From Whitmania pigra (Eukaryota > Annelida > Clitellata > Hirudinida > Haemopidae), in contig JAJTWR010000263.1 of NCBI GenBank assembly GCA_021613335.1, positions 754,501 through 818,500 of the forward strand: DNA of 64,000 nt, given 5' to 3'. Under the pieces are notes generated by a model that saw only the letters and a program-made list of their open reading frames with translations, ran no database searches and had not been told where the DNA came from. Shown here piece by piece: positions 37,211 to 48,144 of this stretch. Both the position numbers and the translations under genes were made by a program. Each line of letters begins with the position of its first letter. Position 1 is the stretch's first letter.

Positions 37211-38711
37211 TTATGGATAATTGAACCATGAAACATCATTAAAAGACTTACAGAGAGGATTGTTACTGAATGCACAATTCACTGCGCAAGTCTTTGGTTG
37301 GATTTTGAGAAAGTCTGAGCAACAATAACATAACTGGGGACATGAGAGGCCAGACTCAGAGAACTTCTTTGCCAAATTTTCTTTCAACTGAGCTATTAAT
37401 CTGACACCAGAATAATTATATAAGATGGATAATAAATTTACAATTATCAATACAGATTGTCAAAATGTGAATATGTTAATGTAACATAACGTAATCACTG
37501 GATTAAAATGAAGACCGGTAGTATTTAATTTATATGGCACCTCATGCATGGCATCAGAATGATGGTATACATTATCTTTATTCATTCAACTTTATCAAAG
37601 TTGCTGTTTTAAAGCCAACCTCTCTTCTTCCACATCTTTAGGATGCTGCTTCTGAGTGTAAGATTTGTTTGTAGTTCTATTGGTCAGACCATCCTGACTA
37701 TTGTAGTCTTCACCTTGCAAGGGTAAACTTATTTGTTCAGGTCCTTGCCTTGAGATCCTTGAGTTATTCATCTTAAATATCTGTTCAACTTCTCTCAGCT
37801 CTTTCTCTCTTTTAAATAAAATGTTGAAGGAGTAAATGGTAAATGACTGAAAACATATCACAACTAATAAATAGTTAGGTTGATTGTAATAAATTAATTA
37901 TTAAAAGCAAAAAGTGAAATTTGGAAATTTAACCTTTTCAGCCTTCGCCTGACCTGTTGCTGTCTTTTAATTTCTCTCACTTGTTCCCTCTCAGCATCCA
38001 TGAAGGCTCTCCTGGTCATCTCCTTGAAATCTGAGTTGTTGTTATTGTCACTCACCTGAGCAATCCCACCATCCCAACATTGTAAACTGCTATCAAAACA
38101 GTTTTCCATTCTATATTCATCACTGTCGTAACCTAGAGAAGTGAAATTGTTTGTCAAATTTAAATTTAAATTTGTTATTTGAAGGCCCAACTTTTGTTAA
38201 AACCTTTTTGATAATAGCCTTTCGAAATTATTTGGTGCTTGTCTTTGGCCTGATAAAAGAAGTTATAGTCAGACTACATAGTTAAATATATTACAAAGAA
38301 ATGGTTACATTTTTAAGAAACTTATGGAGTTGATCCTCTTTAAATGACTTGTAATATAAAGTCAATCTTTGTTTGACTCCTTCTTGAAAATGTTTCAGTT
38401 TAATTTCATTACACACTTGAACCTCGCGCAGTCTCCTTTCTTCTTTCATAGCAGAAAGCTGTGACAAAGTGCTTGTTATGCAACCGTAACAATAAATTAT
38501 GCTTACTTAAGCAAAAAATCAGAATATGTATATGTCTAGGTAAATTATTATTCATCATCGACAGTACCTCTGCGTTTGAATTAGAATCTGCGATTTCTGG
38601 TAAGACCCAAGCGGCAACAGGTCTAACTTCCTCCGATCTTAAAAACAATTTGTTTGCATATCGTTTAGAAACATTCCCATGAATAACTTTTTCTCGAGGT
38701 GCCTTATTCAT
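37211..38711 (-). CDS. CCDC15: CCDC15-like coiled-coil protein
   Basis: This gene encodes a small coiled-coil protein of the CCDC15 family, which is linked to centrioles and cilia in vertebrates. Exons on the minus strand: 38711-38568, 38458-38309, 38249-38204, 38132-37934, 37808-37620, 37400-37211. Total 918 bp, 305 aa plus stop, all phases consistent. Family marks are VRPVAAWVLPE near the N-terminus, LKHFQEGVKQR in exon 2, the charged helix MDAEREQVREIKRQQQ in exon 4, and a Cys-rich end, LCYCCSDF and PKTCAVNCAF. That end matches the C-terminus LCxCGxxFW...DTCANNCxF that I recall for CCDC15. It is much shorter than the human protein (about 950 aa). It lies antiparallel to RLR-A inside duplication copy A and has no counterpart in copy B. 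Confidence 0.8.
37577..37582 (-). terminator. Possible internal polyadenylation signal of the CCDC15-like gene
   Basis: If the exon 5 donor at 37619 is not used, the frame runs to TGA at 37595-37597 (KQQL end). An AATAAA on the minus strand follows within 20 bp. This could give a shorter isoform without the Cys-rich last exon. No transcript evidence is available. Confidence 0.4.
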
Positions 38712-39390
38712 ATTAAAGTCAATTTAGTTTAGTCTGGTTCAAGTCCACTATAATTTTTTTAAATTTCCTATAAAACCACAATAGCAACGGTCTAAAAGTG
38801 AAGAAGATAAAAATATGAAAATAAATTTACAACTGCAGAGCCAAAGTATCAATAATAATAACAATAAATTTTATTTTTGATGTAATTGTAACAAAAGTTA
38901 TAATAAACCTTGTTTGACATTACTTTTTAATCAAACTTATTTAACAAAACGCTTATCTACAGTCAACAAATTGACTAAGAAATTTTTTAAAATGAATGGA
39001 AAGTTTCTTTTGAAGTTATGATAAAGGACCCATTAAGTCTATGCCTTGAGGACATTTTCTGGTTATGAAATGTTGTGATTAAAGCAGGGCTGTCTTTAGG
39101 AGGGTTACAGGTTCAAACCCCTCAGTTAGAGGTTTTCTTTCTTTTCCCAAAAATCATGATGCCCAACAGTATTTTCAAACAAAAGGGCTGAATCTACAAC
39201 AAAGTACACTGATGAGAGATTGCCTTCTTCAAAATAGAACAAAGAAAGTGGACGAATAAAAAAAAACGTCGCTCTGTAATAGGGATAAGCATGGAATTCA
39301 AATCCGCAAATAGAAACGAATGAATGGTAAAGGATTGACTATGCAGCGCTGCGATTTGACGCTGAATTGCTGGGAAATGGGAGTTGCTGA
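38712..39390. other. CCDC15-like upstream region and end of duplication copy A
   Basis: No gene is seen. The part from about 38840 to 39385 matches pieces of copy B at 55010-55250 and 58795-59042, which shows that the stretch was contiguous before copy B was interrupted. GGTTCAAACCC near 39107 looks like a Pol III B box, but no A box or cloverleaf accompanies it. Confidence 0.6.
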
Positions 39391-42300
39391 CAGGGGCGTA
39401 GCTGACTTTTCTTGACAGGGGGGGGTCCAATTTTTCATAAAATTTACTACGCAAGGGTGAACTTAAACCGATTGTTTGGGGATATGACCATTCTCATATA
39501 ATACAAGTGCATATTAAATATAGCTAAAATTGTAACGGATATTAGCGTTTACAATGCTGAAATTGGTTAAATTTTATAATGGTAGATGGAGCATATGATG
39601 ATATCAGCTATTTTTGAAGAACTGTGTTTTTTAATATATAATGAAGAAAAATAAGAAACAAACTCCCGTAAAAACTTTTTTCAAATTAACACAAAATGAG
39701 GTTAAAATTTTATTTAAAAAAGGTTCATATATCATTATGTCATTATACAGATAAAAATGTTCTTTTTTAATTACGATCACATTATATAAAAATTACACTA
39801 ATAAATGAAAATCTAGGTAAATTGCGTATTTAAATGGGAAGACCTCTTGGTGTTGACGCAAAACTGTCAACAACAACTGATAAATTGATGGCGTTCATTA
39901 TAGTTTTCTCACATGACAATAAGACAAGTTGTTCTAATTTTTCTGATGTCATTGACGATCTTAAGGCAGATTTGATTATATCTACTTTGCTATGTGATCT
40001 TTCGCACGTTGCGGAAGTAACTGGCAAAGCCATCAAAAAAACTATTAATTGGTAGTAACATTTGTAAACTTTGTCGTGTGCATGACTCACCATTGATTGA
40101 GCTAAGCCTGATAAAGATTCTAATAAACGATAATTTTCACACTTCATCACCAATTTAGATTCAATAACACATAAATCATCATCAATTCTAGCCAAGTTAG
40201 CCAAATTTCGGATGCCTTCTTCGCTCCACGATTTTGGCAAAACAGATGGAATATATTGAATTAATTTAACACAGTCTGTATTGAATCTGGATTCAAGAGA
40301 GGATTTAATGCAGTCTAAGACTGGTCTGAAAAAATCAACACGCATTTGAACTTTAAATTGATCTACGAGACTGAGGTTACTGTCAGAGGAATGTATTATG
40401 TTATCTGAAACAGGTTTTGTCAGAAACTGGTCCATTACACATTTTTGAAGAGCTGCAGGAACTTTACGTGCTCTTTTATTGTTTGTATACTCCTCATTGA
40501 TTCCCAGGTTACCATAATAAATTTTTGATTTTTCAAAAAGTAGATCGAATTCTTCTTCACAATCCATGCTATTCAATCCAGCTTTTAATTCATCTATAGA
40601 TCTTGCAGCTGCCGCAAGGTCAATATCTTTATTTTGCAGAGCCTGCGACGCTGCGTTTACCAACATAAACACTTGAGCCAAAAATTCTAGCCCAAAAATG
40701 AAAACCGGTTCTTTAATTGCTTTGAGTAAGCCAGCTGAATCTGAATCACTGCGATGTCCCAAACATTCAATAATTGCTGGCAAACATCTGTGAACAATTC
40801 GCAAATTTATACATCTTGCTGACCATCTGGTTCCAGATAATGACTGCAATGCAAGTAAACCATTTTCCAAATGTAAAACTCTGATGGCATTCATGTATTC
40901 ATCATGACGCTTTGGCGAACCCTCTACAATAACAAAAACTTTCTGCAGCAAATCAAATACTTTATTGCAGTTTTTTGTTAATTTACAGACATCCTGTAAA
41001 ACTAAATTCAAAACATGAGCCCAACAATGAATAAACACTGGTTTTCTATCTGATAGTTCTTTCAATTGAGCTTGTACGCCGTTGTAAATACCCGACATAT
41101 TTGATGCTCCATCATAACACTGTCCAATTATATTATGAATTGAAAGATTCAAACGTTTGAGCTGCTGCAATATTATTTCAACTAAACTTTTAGCAGAAGT
41201 ATTTTTCACCTGGGTTATGGCTATCAAGCTTTCTTTCGGCTGAATCAGTGACATATCTAATGACGATACTCATAAGTTCGTTGTTGGATCGATCGCTCAC
41301 TTCATCACACATAATACTGATCAGTCTCCCTTGAGCTTGTTTTGAAATTTCTTCTAAAACTTCATCAGTGGTAAGTTCAATTAATTCGTTTTGAATGTCT
41401 GGACTAAACCAAGAAACATTTTTGGGATGATTATCTAACCAGTCTCGAAGTATCGGTGAATAATTCCCTAAAAATTCTACTAGTTCTAAAAAGTTCCCAC
41501 GATTATCAGATGTAAAATTTTCATCATGGCCTCTGAACGCTAAATTTTGCTTAGATAAAAATTTGATAATATCTAAAATTATAATGAGAACTTTTCGATT
41601 TTTGGCTTTTTCTTCTATTTCTTTTTGTTGCTGATCATAAAATGCTTTTGACAATTTAGCAGCTACCGATGAGTTTCTGTTAGTTGCAGCAATTCTATGT
41701 CGATAATTTTCAGCAGCAGAAAGATGAGCTTTGCTGGATTCGTGTCTTGAAATCTTGCCATCTTTACCTGTCATTTTTTTCCAATCTTTGTTGGTAACAA
41801 CAAACTGATCGTATTTGTTATTAGCTAAGTTTTTTGGTTTGAAAAGACAAAAAAAAGCAATGAGCTTCATCTTTAGAAATGCTGTACTCCAACCATTCTC
41901 TCCCATCATACCAAGATTGTTGAAATTTTAATGATTTCAGTTTATTTCCAACAAGTATACTTGTAGTTGGAAAGGCTATTCCTCGAGGTTGTATAGCACC
42001 TAAATCAATTACTGAATTGATATCTTTAACGGATTCTGTAGGTTCCACAGCCGGATCTCGAAATAACGACATTTTTATAGTTCTATTTATTATTACTATT
42101 ATTTTTATATTATTATAGAATTTAAAATATGCTTTATACTTTACCTCGTGAACTGCTTCGTAGTTCAGAACAAAACGCGATTTATTTTCAAAAACAGCGG
42201 ACGAGCAACTAAAAGTAAACTCAAATAAATATTTAGAGAATTTGAAATTTTTTTGAAAAATCCTTATAAAGTATATCAAATATTTGAATGAGTCATTTAA

Positions 42301-42521
42301 TTAAAAAATAATTTGTCATATAAATGTTTCAGAATGAAAATGTGCTTGACATTATTAATACTAATGTTTTAATAGAAGGCTCATCCTTTCACTCATTGTT
42401 ACTATACTCCCCCCCTCCCCGAATAAAAAAAACTCACCGGATTTGGACCATTTGAAAAAGTGGTCCAGATCCCAGCAGGGGGGGTCCGGACCCCAAGACC
42501 CCCCGGCCAGCTACGCCGCTG
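39391..42521 (-). mobile_element. hAT transposon 1 (3,131 bp) with 8-bp target duplication
   Basis: The ends start CAGGGGCGTAGCTG (39391) and, read inward from the other end, CAGCGGCGTAGCTG (ending at 42521). The 8-bp target duplication GTTGCTGA is exact at 39383-39390 and 42522-42529. Both ends carry subterminal poly-G/C tracts. The element carries one transposase pseudogene on the minus strand. It inserted into the tail of duplication copy A. Confidence 0.93.
39830..42072 (-). pseudogene. hAT transposase (ZMYM1/P52-rIPK-like), two frameshifts
   Basis: This transposase has a TTF-type zinc finger near its N-terminus (REWLEYSISKDEAHCFF), the hAT catalytic core (IMCDEVSDRSNNE; GQCYDGASNMSG; HCWAHVLNLVLQD; GTRWSARC) and a C-terminal hAT dimerisation domain (PVTSATCERSHSKV). 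It starts at MSLFRDPAVEP and ends at GLPI. The frame is broken twice: at an 8-base T run (minus strand) near 41855, and near 41240 where sequence between the core blocks is lost or shifted. Otherwise it is long and little decayed, suggesting a recent loss or base-calling indels. Confidence 0.88.
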
Positions 42522-42699
42522 GTTGCTGACGACTAAGGTCTGCTGGCCTTGTTCCTTTTTCTAGCTGCAGTTTGATTTCGTACTTTTTCTCTACGGATTG
42601 ATTACCCAGTTTTCTCTTAACACTTCCAGACTTTTTAGACCTAAAAAAATAAACAGAATAGCCAGAATAACATGTTACCCATCAAACAAAACCAACAAG

Positions 42700-42999
42700 A
42701 GTTTGAAAGAATCAACATAATCGATGAGAAAAAGCTACAATAGCGTGGGAATTTGGCGGTTCCACTTCAAAGTCGGCGATTCAAGGAGCCGAGATAACTG
42801 ATGTAAAGTGGCGAATTTGACCCTTTTTGTGCTAGAATAATATTTCGAATAATATTAGGCTTCGGCGACAAAAATGCATCGACATAACTGATGATAAAAT
42901 GATTAGATAAAGAGGGAATTTGGCGGTTCCACTTCAAAAGCGTCAACTTAATAGGGTTGGCGAGTTAACCGAGATCGAGATAAGTGGGTTATACTGTAC
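42700..42999 (-). mobile_element. Tigger/pogo element fragment (one end)
   Basis: The sequence matches the right part of the Tigger element at 57360-57621: GGGAATTTGGCGGTTCCACTT appears twice, followed by GGGTTGGCGAGTTAACCGA and an end close to GATAAGTGGG before ACTGTA. The left end is missing. No coding sequence remains. Confidence 0.75.
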
Positions 43000-43019
43000 T
43001 TACATTTATGAAACAGTAA

Positions 43020-43259
43020 TGTTTGAACATTTTTTGGCCAAGGTTTCACTGTGAATTTAAGTGCATTTAAGTTCTTAAATAAAGTTCATTTGGAACTTTT
43101 TTCACTATCACTTGGGCTGGCAGATGAGCCATCTATCCATCAGTCCGTCCGTCCATTCATCCATCTAATCCAGGTTTCCCGCTATGCTTGTTTTCTTAAA
43201 TTCTTAATTTAATTATGTCGTTTTGATACATTTTACATTTTATGCCCTGGCACAGGTAG
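43020..43259. other. Non-coding stretch with CATC/CCAT simple repeat
   Basis: A short tetranucleotide-like run (CCATCTATCCATC, GTCCGTCCATTC) lies near 43131-43170. Nothing else is recognised. Confidence 0.6.
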
Positions 43260-43913
43260 CATAGGCGCCAACTTAATTGCCCCCCCCCCCCCCCCAATAA
43301 TTTTTCGGAGGGGCAACGTATCATTTTGCCCCCCAATAATTTTCAACTTCTGCCACAGCTGAACGATCTTTCTCGGGACTTCGGAGGTTAAAAACTTACC
43401 TTAGATCAACAATGGGTCAAAAGCGGCTTAATTCCGTATCGATTCTTCAGTTTCACAAGGATTTGGCAAATGAAATGAACTTAGATGACGTTATTAACGA
43501 ATTTATTTCAAGAAATGAGAAGAGAAAATTAACTTTTTATATGTAAAAATTGTTTATGTACGATCTTTTGTTATTGAGAGAGCATTTGTTATTTATGCTC
43601 TAACAAACAAACCGTTAGAGTCATTGTTATAATTTTATTTCTTCTCTTTTAATTTGTAAATAAAGAGCATTCACAGAGTTACAAATTTTTGCTTTACTTG
43701 TAGTAATTATTTTAAAATTTCAATATCCTCATGCGCAAGCCGTTTTGCAAAATTGGGTTTTTTACTAGTATCTATGAAAACTGTCGTTCTTCGCAGTCTA
43801 CGTCAATTCACTTTAAACCAATAAAAAACGATTTACGAATTAAAGTTTCAGCGACAAGTTTATGAAATAAATTTGCCCCCCCCCCCAATAATTTTATCAA
43901 GTTGGCGCCTCTG
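43260..43913 (+). mobile_element. Non-autonomous hAT relic (654 bp) carrying only a transposase C-terminus
   Basis: The ends are imperfect inverted repeats of 15 bp (CATAGGCGCCAACTT and CAGAGGCGCCAACTT). The 8-bp flanks ACAGGTAG and ACCGGCAG agree at 6 of 8 positions. Both termini carry poly-C tracts of 10-17 bases. Inside, 43340-43544 (+) encodes the hAT dimerisation tail in one open frame (TAERSFSGLRRLKTYLRST to NEKRKLTFYM and a stop). The element therefore looks like an internal deletion product. Confidence 0.78.
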
Positions 43914-44857
43914 ACCGGCAGGATAATTTAAACGAGTGAAAGCAATCGACTTCCTAGGGACCTGGAACCCCAAAAGTTTGACTGCCTATGGGCTTCCACA
44001 GTGCTGCATCCGGCACTTTCCACCAAGCATTATCTTCTGGAATGTCCTAGTCAGGAACTCCTCAGATGGAGCATCAGGTCGAAGCTCAAGATATCGTCAC
44101 TGGGTTTGAGAACTATGCTTAGCAATTACGCTAACATAAATCTCATCTACCGGTAGGTTCAAGAAAAGAGAAGCCTGGTGTAGACTGATCAGACTGTACA
44201 TAAACTCTGTATATCAGAGGCGTCGCTAGGGGGGGGGGGGGGCAAGAGGGTACATATGTCCCCGGGCGCCAAGAAACAGGGGCGCCAAAATGAGGGTTAC
44301 CTAATTTTGGCGACATTGGTAAAACAGGTCACACTCACAAGCTAGCCAACAGCGGCGGCTGGAGCAGGGCAGATATGAGCCATCGTCTGATACGTCTGCC
44401 ATCCAGACCTGGTTGATGCTGCTGCCAGCTCAGTGAACTCAGTGAGCCCACCACCACTGCTGCCAGTCAGGATACGGATTCTGCATGCACTCTGCAGTGG
44501 CTACTACTGTAATACTATAGTGTTGTTGACGAACTTATTGTGGTTTAAAACGGATTACACTCTATTAAGGTATATTAAAACTTTTTATCAGAGACTGGTT
44601 GTGATTGTTCTAATATAGACAAAGATAAACAACATTCGTGAAAGCGTGAAAACGTCAAAACAATTTCTGAAACTCCCATTGGTATCAGGCTAACGCAAAG
44701 TTGCACTGCAGCGAGCGCCCCCACCAGGCTTGGACTGGGCCGGTGGCCGCCAACTGCCAAAAGAAAGTTATTATATTTTTAGTTTTAACTGAAATTACCG
44801 TTGGTTATATGATAGCTTCAAATAATAGTTTGTATTAAAAATCAAAGAATCATTTTT

Positions 44858-46218
44858 AGGTTATATCGAGATATATTCAAAAGATGCTGCAAGCCTAGAG
44901 AAAGTCATCGTCGAGAGACTGAATTCTGATGAGATACCTCTAGCCGACTGTCGAGCTCAATGTTATGACAATGCTTCGGTGATGACTGGGCATATATCTG
45001 GCCTTCAACAACGAATATGTGACAGAAATCCTAGAGCACTGTTTGTCAACTGTGACAACCACAGCTTAAATTTAGCAGGTGTGTATTCAGCTAAGCAAGA
45101 TCCTGTTGTCGTAACTTTTTTTGGAACACTTGAAAACATATATTCGTTTTTCTCTCATTCAACAATTCGTCGGGAAGAATTAAAAAGAGCTCTTCCCATA
45201 ACAGTAAAAAGAGAGTCTGAAACACGCTGGAGTGCACGATCTGAAGCTGTTAAAGCTATCCATGAAGGACTGGATGAACTAGTTGGATTGCTAGAGAAAT
45301 TATCGGAAGACTCCACTATGACACCTGAAATTAGAAGTGGTGCACAGCAGTTACTGGCCTATATATTGAATTTTAATTTCATAGTTTTATTACACTTCTG
45401 GAATGTCGTTCTTGGAAAAATTGATCGTGCACAGAAGCGCCTACAAGATCCTACCATAAATTTCAAGGAAGCTGCGACTGATATTGAATCTTTGGAGCAA
45501 GAATTTATCAAGCTTCGTGATGATTTGAGCCTGGCTGCGGTCGAAAACGCCAGAACAAAATGCACAGCATGGGATATTCCGGTAGAAAGAAGAATTAGGC
45601 GACGTAGGAGAATGCCTGGAGAACTGGCAAGAGATGCAGGACTCTCATCAGAAGAGGAAGTAATACATGTTATGAAGAATGTGTTCGATCGTCTTCAACA
45701 GGAGATGTCAACACGTTTTTCACGACTCAAAGACCTGAACACAAAATTTGGATTTCTGCTGGACGTTAAAGACTCTTCTGACATCTGACACAGATGAAGA
45801 TGAAATTCGTCGAAGTTGTGCAGATTTTGCAACTTTCTACGACATGGACATTAATGGCTACGAACTCTTCACCGAAATTGGTGACTGCAGAATGCTGCTG
45901 AGAAAGCGAACTGAAACTCTACCAGAAACTCCTTTGGATCTCCTTGGTTTTATTGTGCTTTATGGAAGCGACGTATTTCCGAATTTTCGAATTTCACTAC
46001 AAATTTTGTTAGCAATAGCGGTTTCAATTGCAAGCTGTGAACGATCATTCAGCAAATTGAAACTTATTTTGTCGTATCTGCGTGCATCAATGGGACAGGA
46101 TCGTCTCAGTGATCTTGCTCTTCTTAGTATAGAAAGAGAAACGCTTGAGAAAACAGACTTTGATGACGTTATTGATCAGTTTGCTACTGTTAAATCAAGA
46201 AAAATAAATCTATTTTAA
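44858..46218 (+). pseudogene. hAT transposase, N-terminally truncated and frameshifted
   Basis: The open sequence begins about GYIEIYSKDAA and holds the hAT core (CRAQCYDNASVMTGH; FVNCDNHSLNLAG; ESETRWSARSEA) and the dimerisation domain (SIASCERSFSKLKLILSYL). The N-terminal zinc finger and the first catalytic block are missing. One frameshift near 45775 joins the core and tail frames. It resembles the ZMYM1-like hAT group. The Gypsy insertion at 46233 lies just after its stop codon. Confidence 0.85.
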
Positions 46219-46232
46219 ACACTATTAGACTA

Positions 46233-46343
46233 TGTGATGTTCTATCGTTTTATTTGTTCGTAAAAACCAACAACCGTTCCTTTTAATTTCCGCACTTCAA
46301 CGCCGCCATATAAACAAAGATCCCCTATCGTTACTACATTACA
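46233..46343 (-). repeat. Gypsy 3' LTR (element orientation)
   Basis: This LTR is 111 bp and identical to the copy at 50586-50696. It is short for a Gypsy LTR. A polypurine tract on the minus strand (AAAAAGGGGAGGGA, 46344-46357) abuts it. Confidence 0.95.
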
Positions 46344-46380
46344 TCCCTCCCCTTTTTGGAAAACCTAGTCAAATATTAGT

Positions 46381-48144
46381 TCACAACATAGTCTGCAAAG
46401 CGGGCGGGCAGTTTATGTTCACGCTTGGAGCGGCGTACACGTTCTGATCTTGCTGTGTGCTGTACTCGCCTTCCGGAGCAGTTTGCGGCATGACATCACT
46501 GGATGTGACATCACCTTCCACCACGTCTTCGGATGGTTCCTTGAATTTTGCATAACCCGACAAGCGGTTATCTATTCCTTTGAAGAGTGACGAGTTGCGG
46601 GTGACTGATTGTCCGTCAGTGTTGCGTGTAGCAGTGATCATCGAGTGGTTCTTTGACGTAACTGTGTGTGGTACTGGCATGTACGGTGTGAGTGATCTGT
46701 TGTGTGTGATTGGTTGTTTCACAATGACCGTGTCACCCACGCTGATTGATGAAGGTTTGACATAGGACTTGTTGTCAGCGTAGTCCTTCATCTTCGACTT
46801 CATGAGAGCATCTCGCTCACGAAATTTTCTATCGCCTTGTGTATCAGTGACTGTAGATTCTGTTGATGGTAGAGTTGTTTTGAAGGGACGTCCAAACAGC
46901 ATTGTCGCAGGAGGACGACCAGTTGTGCTGTGAGGCGTGGCACGATACTGACGAAGAAAGATGTTCAGTTCTTGATGCCAATTCTTGTGTTCGAGTTGCG
47001 CTGTCTTGATAACCTTCTTGACTGTCTTCACAAATCGTTCGACCTCACCATTGGCACGCGGCCATAGCGGAGTTATCTTTCGATGCTTGAAACCCATATA
47101 TTCAGCAAAACGGGTGAATTCAAAACCATTGAAGGGGGGTCCATTATCCGACTTCAGAATGTCACACGAACCAAATTCGGATAGGATGCGATCAAGTTTT
47201 GGTATCACGCTGGCTGCTGCGGTTGACTGAACAATTTCAACCACAGGAAATCGTGAATAGTCATCAATGACCACGAGTAGGTAGTCACCAGTTGTTAACT
47301 GAGCAAAATCAATACTCAATTCACTCCAGGGTGATGACGGTAGTTGGGTCATTTGTAGTGGTTCACGATGCGGGGTTGCGACGGCGATTTGGCAGGCAAT
47401 GCATGCTTTGACGCGTTCTTCCACCAAACGGTCGATCCCAGGAAACCAGACTTTTTCCCTAATCAAAGCTTTGGTTTTGACAATGCCTTGATGTCCTTGA
47501 TGTGCGAGATTGACTGCACGTTCCCTCAGTGACTCTGGAATAACTATGCGGCTATTGCGTAGTAGTATATTGTCTCCACTGACACACAGTTCAGCACGCA
47601 TTCTAGCGAACGTGTCAAACTCGTTAGTGTTTATGTTGGCGATGTGTGACCAATCGTTTGTACGGATCGCATCGATGACAGCGAGCAGTGTCTTGTCTTT
47701 GACGGTCGCAGTGGCAATTTCAATGCGAGTCATAGCTTTCGGTACTGCATGACCCACGAGGTAGTTGACGTACTCTTCGGCGATTTGTTCTTCACGACTC
47801 GATCGGTCACTTGACAAAGTTGGATGTCGTGAAAGATAGTCGGCTGGATTGTCATGACCTGGTCTGTAGATGATGGTTGTCTCATATGGTTGAAGGCGTA
47901 GTGCCCAACGCTCGATGCGTGCTGGCGGCTTGCATTTTGGATTGTTGTACAGACTGACTAATGGCTTGTGATCAGTATGAATGGTCACTGGCTTGCCATG
48001 GATGTATATATGAAAATGTTCACAAGACCAAACGACTGCGAGTGCTTCTCGTTCTGTCTGTGAGTATCGTTGTTCGACATCAGTCAACGATCTACTGGCG
48101 TAAGCGATGATATGTTCTTCGTTGTTATTTCCACGTTGAATCAA
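46381..48144 (-). pseudogene. Gypsy pol, RNase H and integrase part
   Basis: This 587-codon open frame starts inside RNase H (AYASRSLTDVEQRYSQTEREAL; HTDHKPL) and contains the integrase zinc domain (HQGHQG...CIACQ) and DDE core (ELSIDFAQL; ILKSDNGPPF; PRANGEVERFVKTVK), then a tail without a chromodomain. The very start of RNase H lies in the upstream frame, so the pol frame is broken here by two extra bases in a TACACAC run near 48170. Confidence 0.9.

Larger units (their letters stand above)
32759..39385. repeat. Segmental duplication copy A (RLR-A plus CCDC15-like gene)
   Basis: This block aligns by eye with copy B at about 44009-59045. Matching parts are the 5' flank (A 32759-33290; B 44009-44214 plus 50925-51326), the RLR gene, the 3' flank (A 36319-36900; B 54374-54945), then A 38840-39110 with B 55010-55250, and A 39135-39385 with B 58795-59042. 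Copy A uniquely holds about 1.9 kb with the CCDC15-like gene. It ends where a hAT element inserted at 39391. Confidence 0.85.

Noticed and set aside
39095..39125. tRNA or SINE B box (GGTTCAAACCC)
   Set aside because: No A box at the right distance and no cloverleaf; the paralogous copy reads GATTCAAACCC.
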